From positions 7,850,466-7,914,465 of the forward strand of contig JABACO010000019.1 in NCBI GenBank assembly GCA_013339895.1: a DNA stretch of 64,000 nt, written 5' to 3'. Numbering within the stretch: position 1 is the stretch's first letter; each line of letters begins with the position of its first letter. The DNA comes from Ephydatia muelleri. Taxonomy: Eukaryota > Porifera > Demospongiae > Spongillida > Spongillidae. The translations under genes and the position numbers were made by a program. Positions 26,701-37,900 of this stretch are shown here, one piece after another. The notes under the pieces were generated by a model. It ran no database searches. It worked only from the letters and a program-made list of their open reading frames with translations, and was not told where the DNA came from.

Positions 26701-28965
26701 TTGGCATCATTGGCCATGTGCTTTCTTGTTTCAGTGGCTTGAGCAGCTGAACCTGCTGACACTCCTGCTTCCAATAAGGTGAGTGTATTAAGCGGAGAGG
26801 TCACAGATATGTCATAAGGCAGCTGTCTTGCCAGTAGCCCAGTTGGTTAGCAATAAGTCAGCAGGACGAGTGTGGCTATGGTCAGCAGTGAGGTCATTGC
26901 CAGCTTCCACCTGGACACCAAGGTGAGCCCGATGACATATTTCAGCCAGTACATCTCACAGGGTGTTGTGACGTGTCACCACATCACCCCCACGCTTACA
27001 GGTGATGGCATGATGTCCAAGGGGGTCCAGGGCAATGCCAGGGCACAGTGCACACTGGGATCCTTGAGATGTGTCTAGGCCAAGCCACCACTTTATAGCA
27101 ATTTGATGCGCAGGTGGATCAAGGTGTAGACCCAATCCTTGAGATGGAACTACTGACAGCCAAGAAGAAGCATGGGCAGATGAAACAGAAAGCAATCGTG
27201 CTCTGTCAGCAGTGGATGAATTTTCTAACATCAAATTGAACATATGGGTGTCCAACATGCTGGAAAGCTTATTTTGCTGTACTGAAGGAGCTGAGAGAAT
27301 AGCGTCGATCTGCAGTGCCATATCTGGTGGAACATTTGGATGAAAATATGCAACTGCAGAACAGAGATGATCGTTGGTCTTGGATCCAAACCCAGAAGAG
27401 CAAACAGAGGCTATATATTATTATTGATATACAATACAAGCACAGTGGTAGAGTCCTATCTATAAATTATATTAATACCTACACACTACCCCTACCATGC
27501 ACTATCGTTTCCCCACTTCTCAGCCAGCCTCTTCTGTGCTCTTGGGACCATATTGCCTAGCCTTGCGGAGGGAGGATTTAGACAACGATGGGCAAACTGT
27601 TTCAGAGGCCAACGATTTTTTGAAGAAATGATTCGCGGCACCTCCACAGTAGAATCCAAGTGATGTCTCTCTTCCACGGCGGTAATCGGCTTGTCGAAAT
27701 TGACAACACTTTTCAGCCCTTCTGAGCTCAACCCTTCATCTTTGTCCCCACATATATCTAACCCTTCTAGATTGATGTCAAAATTGCCTGCATTCAAGAT
27801 GGCTTTATACTTTTCCCACTTACGAAAGAAAGCCTCTTTCGCTCTCTTTTTGGCCCCTGAAGATGAGGTAAGTGAAAAGTAGAGCACCTGTTCTTCTGCT
27901 CGTCGCAAGGCTCGCTGTGCTGCAATTTGAATTGCGCGCTCTTTTGGCTCATCCGAAAGCCAGGCTGTTTCCGAATCAGCAAAATCAGGGTCCGGTAATT
28001 TATATGGGCTACTGTGGGATAACACTTTGCTCGCTGCAGCTCAATCTGAATAGATCGCCGGTATCTGTCCTCTTTGTCCAGCCAACTGGTTCCACAATAC
28101 GCGAAGACTTCCGGGTCCGACCGTAGTGTCTGACTACTATCACTTCCTGCATCGTCCTCCTCTGGGCCTTCCACTGAGTCTAGTGATCCCTCGCTGATAA
28201 AGCCATCCTCAAAATCGATTATTATTATTATTTTTAATTTCAATTGTCAAGTATACATGACATACGAACCAATACACTACTGTACATTATATATAACCAG
28301 CTATACATACACAATACACTCAAAAAGGAAGCCGTCCTTCACCCTCCCACTGCACCATCAGATGCCTCGACAAAGCGCCAGGTCTAGTCTCGTCCGACTT
28401 TCGTGGTTTTTGTAAGAAATACACATGGTCTTCGGAGACAGCCTTGGTGTCCTGTTCCCCTTGCGTAGCCCTAATCAGAAGACCCTTTTCGCGGCCCCTC
28501 CGGGGGTCAACCCCTCAGCCCCATAACCCAAACGCAAAGTCCAGCCAACGTACCAATGGTAGAAGCAAGAGTTTGGTCCAAGGAACAAGGATAGTAAGCA
28601 GATGAGACTCAAAGTAGCACTGCCCAACCGCGCGGGGTTGAGGTTGATATTATTATTATTATTATTTATTATTATTGTAAAAGATGGTACTTTTTTTTTT
28701 TTTTTTTTTTTCTTACTGGGTGAATAATAATACAGTATGATTTTAGAAACTTTTACAAATGTTTGTTTTATTGTAAATAGTATAATACATACATCATATA
28801 GTAGATTACATTACACATATACATTACAAACAAAAGGACTAATATAAGTTCTATGGATCTTCCACAGATGATCCTGCTCGAGACAGGAGTGCCCGTGCGT
28901 TGGCTTGCATCAAAGTCAGGCTAAGCCAGCCATACAATAGACAGGTAGCATGGGACTTGGAGCAA

Positions 28966-28999
<34 letters not shown>

Positions 29000-31900
29000 A
29001 TTTATTATTAATAATAATAATATACAGGATACAAGAATACACTAATGAGAATAAATGCACTATTATTATTATTATTACATGTACTATAATAATACACAAT
29101 CAACACATATACTGGTCTAAATAAATGCACCTTAATTATAGTAAAGTCACCTATAACTATAAATCCACACTCACACCTCAACCCCCCTCCTCCAAATGAA
29201 CCCTTGCACGGGAGAGCAATGCTCTTGCATTAGCTCTCACGAGGGAAAGGCTCAGCCTCTGGTACAATGTGGTAGTAGCCTGCGATCTGCTGCATCCCAT
29301 TTGGATCGCTAGTCGAGCCGCCAGACGTTTAAAAGATTCCTGGGCTTCCATGCCCCAGCATCCATACGACTCCACAGCTAGTGGAATACATACCCACCCC
29401 AGCTCCTTACATTTCCCATCATTAGCAGCATGCTTCCTAACCTCGGCAACCTGAGCAGATGACCCACACTTCACTCCCGCTTCCGTCAAAGTGGTTGGAT
29501 TAAGCGGAGAAGTGATGGTGAGGTCAAATGCAGCAGGTTTGCCAAGGTGCCAGTTTTTAACCAAAACATCTGCAGGACGAGAGTTAAGCCTGTCATGACC
29601 TTGACCACTTCCCACTTCTACCTGACCACCTAGACAGGCTCTGTGGCAAAACTCCACAAAAACATCCCGTAGGCTGTTGTGACGTAAGACTACATCCCCC
29701 CCGTGTTTGCACGTCAGTGCATGGTGACCAAGCGGGTCCAGCCTGTGGTCAGGGCAGTGAGGACAGCAAGAACCAAACGAAACATCCATTCCTAACCACC
29801 ACTTCACAGCAATCTGGAATTCATTTGGCTCCAGATGCAAGTTAAGGCCTGGGGAGGGGACAACAGTAAGCCACGAAGCAGCATGACGAGATGAAATTGA
29901 TAGCAAGCGAGCTCTATTGGCAGGAGAAGAGATGTGAAACAGCTGCCGAAACTGCTGGTCTTCAATTTTTCCGGACAGGGAGTGCTGGCGCATGTTAGAG
30001 GTGGCTAATGTTTCCAGAGTTATTGCATCCTCCGCTGGTACTAACCCATTAAAGAGTTCGATTGGCTCCACTAAAAGATTCCACTTGTCACAGCCAGAAC
30101 TGCTGATGGAGGCAAGGTATGCTGCAACACAATGGGATGACAAGCTACGGAGGCCAAGCCCACCCCTACTAAGGCTAAGCTGTGCTTGCATCCACTCCAC
30201 ATCAGCAGCATCTACAGCTGTGCATTCAGCAAAGCATTGGCGTACGTCCTTGTCAAACAGCGCCAAGCCCTCTGCAATGTGTGAAGGAGGTGCGGAGCGA
30301 GCCAAATGGACTAACTTGCAGAATGCCGCACACTGCCGTAACAGAAGGAACGCTACCTGAGGATCCTCCGCTCCTACTTCTGCCAACTGGGATAATAGTA
30401 CTGCTGCATCAGCTCGTTTTTGCGCCACGAACTTAGCACAAAAAATGAGATCCCCAATTGGAGCACCCAGAATCACAAGGTTGGGTACTCGTGACACCTT
30501 CATCTCAGGAGGAAAAGAAGACAGGTCTCCACATCCAAACAACTCACATTTAGATACATTGACGAAAAGCCCCAAAGATGGACCCATCTTTTGAATGAGA
30601 GTCAAAGCCCGATTAACCGCTTGTGAGTGCCCCAACAAAACCCCATCATCCAGGTACCAACCGTTAAAAAGTAGAGGCAGACACTCCCTGTCCTGTGCGA
30701 TATATGACACAACCTTGTGTAGAACTAAGGAAAAGAGAAGTGGACCCAGCGGATCCCCTTGCTGGACACCAACCTCCGAACTCAACTGTCCAAGCGGGTG
30801 CCATAAAGTTGGTTGTGAGCCATAGCACCATCCTACCCAGGGAAGAAGTTCTGGGAAATGGACTGCACATTCCTCCAGGAGAGCCTGACGAGACACACAG
30901 TTAAATGCATTGGACATATCCACCTTACAGAAAGTAAAATTATCATCTATCCAATGCTCCTTGATGCAGCTCCTAACCCCATGAATGACCTTTTCTGCCC
31001 CAGCTGTGCATGCGACTCCGTATTGCAAAGGAGCAAAGAAATATTACTGTTATTATAAAACACACAAGAAACAACAAAGGAAACCAAAAATACTGTCAAC
31101 CAGTGATGACCAATGAAGGTCCAGCTCTTGACAGCAGAGCCCTTGCACAGGACCTCACTAAAGTGAGGCTCAGTCTGCCATAAATGGCAGCAGTGGCCTG
31201 GGACTTGGTGCACCTCATGGGTATGGCCAGACGAGTGGCAAGACGTGATAGTGTTTCCCTGGCCTCAGCACCCCAGCAGCCATAGGTCTCCACTGCTAGT
31301 GTTTCCCTGGCCTCAGCATCCCAGCAGCCATAGGTCTCCACTGCTAGTGTTTCCCTGGCCTCAGCATCCCAGCAGCCATAGGTCTCCACTGCTAGTGGTG
31401 TGCATTTCCAGCCCAACTCTGAGCACTTTGGGTCATTCATATCTTGCTTGCGACACTCCACCACTTTAGCTGCAGACCCTGCCGTCACTCCCGCTTCAGA
31501 CAAAATAGAAGGGTTTAGCGGTGAGGTAACGGTAAGATCAAATGCAGCTGGCTTCCCAAGAGACCAGTTGGTGACCAGAACATCTGCTGGTCTTATTATT
31601 ATTATTATTATTATTATTATTGAAACATACAAACACAGAAATACTGTACATATACAGCAATAAATGGTCCTAATCACAGTTTAATAATCTTATTAATTAT
31701 TATTAACAACACAGCAAGAATACATGAACATGGATTAAACACCTACGGTTATTATTATTCTAATCATTATTCAACATAGGAGACATACATACAGAAGAGG
31801 CCTTACAATCAGGTTAATCTAGACAGGATGGCTCGCAGTTGGCTCTCACTAAGGCTAAGCCTAGGCGGCTGTATATCCCAAAGATGGTCTTGGACTTGGG

Positions 31901-34900
31901 TTGTTTTAGCCTGGTGGAAAGGCGACCAGCGAGCTTAGAAAAGGCCGCCACTGCTGCAGTACCCCAACACCCATAGGTCTCGACCACAAGTGGGATGCAC
32001 ACCCAACCCAGTTCCTCACACTTCCTGTCATTATATTTGTGCTTTCTGTTTTCGGCCACAAGGGCTGCCGAACCTGCCGTCATGCTCGCTTCTAGTAAAA
32101 CACTTGGATGTAGCGTGGACGTGACGGACAAGTCAAAGGCAGCAGGTTTGCCAAGGTCCCAGTTAGGAACAAGAACATCTGCAGGGCGGGATTGTGAATT
32201 GGTGAACCTAGCCCCACAGCCCATCTCCAGACATGGACCCAGGCAAGCACGTTGGCAGAAATCTAAAAAAACATCCTGGAGCTTATTATGGCACTAAACC
32301 ACATCGCCTCCATGCTTACAACTGAGGGAGTGATGGCCGAAGTCATCCAACACAAAGGAAGGACAGTGAGGGCAACTTTGGCCTTGAACCACCGGGATAA
32401 TCCTGACTGGCATCTGACTGGGGGTTGGTAGGAGCAGGGCTGAGGAGAGTGGTGTAATGTAGTGCATCTCTGGGGGCACCGATGAAGGTGAGAGGCATGC
32501 CTGGAGTTGGACCTCATGGATGGAGCGATGTGCGCAGGGCAACCCTCAGCAGTGCATTGCCTCCTAATGGAGGGTCCTGAAGATGACTGGCATGAAGTGG
32601 AGGGAAGGGAAAGTCCGTGGTCGGGCCGTGTTGGGGCCTGTTGCGAGGACGGATATATAATTGGAGTAGTTGAAAGCTGTTGTGGAAGTATAGGTGATGG
32701 CTGTTGGAGCTGTGTGGAGAGCTGGGGTGACGGCTGTTGGAGCTGTGTGGAGAGCTGGGGTGACGAGGAATGCTGCTGTGACGTGGGTGGTGACTTCGGT
32801 CGCAAAGACAGGGGTGATGTGGACAACTGTGGTGGAGTTGCGGACAGCAGCTGTGAATATGCAGAGGACAGCGGTGGAATTGCAGACAGCTGCTGTGAAT
32901 GTAATTCTGGAGGAGGGCAGATCATCAGAAGAAGAAGCTTCGGATGAAGTGGTAGCATCGAGGTACTAGATAATGGCGGCCGGGGCGACGTGATTAAGTT
33001 CATGCACTTTCCATGACGACAAGGATAGCAATCAGAGCACACAGTCTTCTTCCTCACGCACGAACAGCCCTTACATCAGGCGTTGCTTCCATTGCATCTA
33101 CAGCACAAGCATATGGTACAACGATCTATATCTATAGCTACGTGGTGATGGATCCGTCCTATGCTATTATTATTATTATTTATAATATTATTATATACAA
33201 GAGAATACAGGAATACAAGATACAATAAAATAGCACATTATTATTTTTATTACATACACTGTATGCACTACAATTCTACCTATCATTACCTACGCTACTC
33301 GCATGAGTCCTATGCTGCAGACCCCCTCACTAAGATGGCTCTAGCTACAGACCTCACCAGGGACATGTTGAGGCGACTATACATTTCATTTAGGACACTG
33401 GATTTGGGACTAGCTCGATGGATGGCTATAAACGAGGCAAGACGGGAAAAAACAGCCTGAGCCTCTTTCCCCCAGTGTCCAAAGGTCTCCACAGCTAGAG
33501 GAATGCATGTCCATCCGAGCTCCTGGCACTTTGTGTCGTTGGCTTCATGCTTTCTGCATTCTGCTGCATAGGCTGCTGACCCTGCTGATGTGCTAGCATC
33601 CCTCATTATTATTATCATTATTATTTTGTTGAAAAGTGGTCTGGTGAAAACTGGACCGGTGGCGCCAGCCCTGTTTGGGTCTTGACTCCCCCACAGGCTC
33701 ATGCATACACGTAATATTTTCACTCGTAACACGTCCATAAATATACAAGATTCTGTACTGCGTTTAGTACCAGCATGATCAAGTAAATCCAACATTGCAT
33801 TGTTTTAGCCCAGCAATTAACTGCCTTGGCATGGACTTAAAGCTGCATCCCATCTTCAAGTTGTTATCACATTTTATCAACTGCAGATTAGGAAATAACA
33901 AGGGGGCCCAGGCCTTCATACCCCTTAAAAAGATGTTCTCTAGCCGTTGCATAGCAGATTGTAGCATTGATTTTCGTGTAGTACTTGACATCTGGCATCA
34001 ATGTTTGGGTGGAGCCATCACTCACTACTTTCATGTTCTTACAGCCCATCAGCTTCAGTACATCGAGAATGTGCGCTTGCTATGATGAAACTTGCCTGCC
34101 ATCTTCCTTTGCAGGGGTGTCCTTGCGATAGTTGAACTAGACAATTGGCATTTTCCGACTAATTTTTCTGAAAGTTGTGTTTGACAAAAAAAAGTATTCG
34201 ATTTTCACAGACCTGGTGTTTATTACAAATAAAAACCCATACTGTGTCACTGTTGTAAAATTCATTGTTGACTTGTTTCTTAAGTCTCTCTAACCCAATG
34301 GGAACCACACCAGATGCATACGCTTGGTTGATATCTTGTAATGTGTAAGTAGTGCAATGCTCCATGTGCCAGTAATCTCTTCATTCAGTGGGTTTACTAT
34401 ACCAATGGACAATGGAGGTGGCAGTAATGGTTTCACAAAGTGCTGTGTCAGTACAATGCTAAAGTGTGTGAAAAAGCAAAATGTTCAGTCACGTCATTTA
34501 AATATACTGACGGAATGGTATGTCATCCATGAGAACATGATGTAATGGTGTTGTAAATAAAACTAGCAAGTTTTTCAGTGTGCACTGTTCTGGGGTTAGC
34601 CAGTATCCATAGTTACAGATAACCCATCACAGACAGCCCATCCTTTGTCCTAATTTGAGCACACCCTACACACTGTACATGCATAAATTATTCTGTACAT
34701 CGCTTTTGATGGTCTTTGGTTCTTGTGGTGAATGATATTGGCCTTCACCTGATGTGTCAACCATTCTAGTGTATTCTAAGCACATTTTATGCAAGAGTGT
34801 GTCACTGGTGAGTGTGTCACTGGTGAGTGTGTCACTGGTGAGTGTGTCACTGGTGAGTGTGTCACTGGTGGGTGTGTCACTGGTGGGTGTGTCACTGGTG

Positions 34901-37900
34901 AGTGTGTCACTGGTGAGTGTGTCACTGGTGGGTGTGTCACTGGTGGGTGTGTCACTGGTGAGTGTGTCACTGGTGGGTGTCACTGGTGGGTGTGTCACTG
35001 GTGCCCCTTCTGTTTCATCTACTAGTTATGCATCCAGCATTTGAGGCCACACCCATCTTCCCTCCACCGTCCAATGAACCAGTTCAGCCCTACTATGCAG
35101 GCACAGAGATCAGTGGCTACCTGCCACACAGAGGGGAGTTTGTAGCAGTGAGTTCCCCCTCACTCCTGACGTCATCATTAGGGTTACACAACTGTGTCGT
35201 AGGAACTGGACAACGATGCTGAACAAGATGTTGTGGACCTTGATTTTGAAAATGATGACGACCCTTTATTTTCAGGTATGCATTTCAAGACGGAATTATG
35301 TAATGATTTGTTGATAAGTGGCGAGACAAGTAGCATTAATACTACTAATTAATTGTATATGTCTGATGCAACTTCTAGCTTGAATTTCTGACTGGTTTTA
35401 ATCATCAGACTGTTCTTTATTAGTATTGCATTACAATGTATCTCAGATGAAGTACATATACCAGTGCAAGTTTCATTTCATCCTGTATAAGCTACAGAAG
35501 GAGTTTAACAACTACAGGAGCATCTGTGTGAGGTGACCTTTAATTGGTCACTGCTTGTACATGTGTGTCCCAACCTCCATAGACCATTGGCCAAACTCTC
35601 ATTTATAGAACTAAAGTTGCACTCGGTACAGATCTATTGGTGGAGGCTTAAAAAGAGAGTGTATCGTAAACGGTGAGAGGGTGCTAAAAAGGCAGTGAAA
35701 ATGACGAAGACAATGTACACTTTTTACTGCAGGATCATAAGAGATTATGGACTTATTGATATCAGGAGGCAGCTTGGTGAGGCATTGGGCATTGGCTTAC
35801 TCGTTATTAATTAATTTTTTACATTAATGAACTGCCACACAGTATCAGAAGGGTTGAGGCTCACTAAGAGGCAGCGGTATGTCTAAGGCATTGAGTCTAC
35901 ATGTATGTGCGTGTATGTGATGGGTGGGTGTGTACATGTGTGTGTGTGTGTATATGCGTGTATGTGTGTGTGATGGGTGTGTACATGTGGACATATATGT
36001 GTGTGTACATGTGTACATGTATGCATGCTCCAATTGGAAGGATTCAGTGCTCGTTTTGAATGTACTGTGTTTGCAGGAGGCTGAAGTCTTTGCTGAGGCC
36101 GTTTATGAGACTGATGAGTCCGGAGGATGCAGAAAAGATGCTCCAAGCCTGTTACTGTACGGTTGACCTATTCCTGTCATGACTGGGCTGGGGGAGAAAG
36201 GCATAGGAGAAGGGGAGACTAAGAGGCGTAGAATTTTTGTTTCAATTATAATGCAACACATATTGATTAAAAGGGTCAACTGTAGACGCGTTGGTGCAGT
36301 GTTGTCTCCCAACCAATCGCTGCTTTTTTTCTGTCTAGTGTTTTTGCTTGTACCATAGTTAATTCAGATGAATCGAATTTTGTGTAAACATTGCCTGTGT
36401 ATGTGGGGAGGTGTGGCAAGAGTTGTGCCTATGCTTACGAATATTTTATCATCAAATCATTGTCTACCTTGGGGCTTACAGGGATGAAGATGGGGATGGT
36501 GATGTGGGAGTGTTGTGAAATGGCGGTGCATTTCCTTATACTACTGCTTGGACCAACAGATGAGGATGAGTTGTGTGCCCAGGTCAAGACACTACAGCAG
36601 TACAGGGAGGACGGCATTACCACACTGCAAGGTTCCTGTTACTCCCTCTCCCTTTGTGTGTCTTTTCCATCCATATTTAAATTATCTAATGAGTGTGTGT
36701 GTTTGTGTATGTGTTTGTGTGTGTATGTGTGTGTGTTGTGTGTATGTGTGTGTGTTGTGTGTGCATTGTGTGTGTGTGGGTGTGTGTGCTTGCAGGGGGT
36801 CAGCTGTATGAGAAGCTGCTGGCACAGAAGAAACAGAGTAAAGAGGAACAGATGGAGCTGTTTAAGAAACAGTGTACCACTGAGGTATATCCTTTGTAGT
36901 GGGGAGAGGAGGAAGGAGGGAAGGGAAACAATTGGTTGGCATTCTGGACACCACGTTACACTCTGCAAGAATCTAACTGCGGATGAAAAAAACAAAACTT
37001 TCCTGCATTATCCCGTTTTGTAAGGTATTGATATTTATAACCACCACTAATCAGTAAGTGGCTGTGTTACTAAACAATGGAAGGATATGGTGCGATCACT
37101 GTGGTTTCAGAAACGTGCAGTGTTTGAAACCTTCTCTAGGGATCCTGTCATGAGGGGTGGGTGGGCCTTTTTTTGATGGTATTGGTAGTTAGGCTATATA
37201 ATATATTGATTTGATGAAATTTCATTTTTATATTTTCATATTTTCAAACAGGAATTGTATTTCTACCAGCTTGCTTCTCAAAACAATCCAGGGTAAGTGG
37301 AGAATTCAGTGCTTTTTTTTCCCCACTGGGAGCTATAATATTTCTGCATTCTACGAGTGTTCACTGTTTACTGGAACTTTTGCCTTGTAACATTGCAGAA
37401 GTGAGAAGTATAACTCAAAGAAGAATGGATGTAAGTATGCACTTGTTGTGTACCACGGTGGCTCGAAGTATAGTATTAGGAGACTCTTGCATGAACTGAA
37501 TAGTACAGTGTGTAGTTTTCATTGAAAAAGTGTCTAGAAGCGAGACGGGCTTGTTGGCTTTGCTAGGGCACCTTCTGTGCCATCCTAAACAGTAAGAGCC
37601 TTCTGCCCACCTGTTTATCACCTATCCATATTCCCAGCTCATTATGCCTTTAAGTGTGTATTGATATCAGCTGGGTCTAAATAATGTTAAAGACCAGTTA
37701 AAACTGCAAAGTATGACAAGTTTGGATGTTTTTCTGGGTGTTTTAAAATTCAGATTTCACCTTTGGCATTGGAATTGGTGCTCACCCAGCACGTATTATG
37801 TAATGGAAAAAGGGTGTGCTCTGTGTAGCAATTCTTGAAAGTCAGACAACATGAATATTGCATGAGGTTCTGCAATATTTGCACTGCAGAGCGTGCTTGG

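Noticed and set aside
15419-33608. Considered the TAA-bounded fragments as satellite or segmental duplications
   Set aside because: Homology stops at TAA repeats, 5' breaks differ between twins, and the coding is LINE-like, so retrotransposition fits better.
34666-35044. Repeat proteins (VSLVS, CVTGE, HSPVT) on both strands
   Set aside because: A 15-bp minisatellite is open in all frames; it lies in an intron of TADA2A.
36391-37023. 210-codon plus-strand frame over TADA2A exons 9 and 10
   Set aside because: Contains exon 9 in frame by chance but reads through GT-repeat intron; the spliced TADA2A model explains it.
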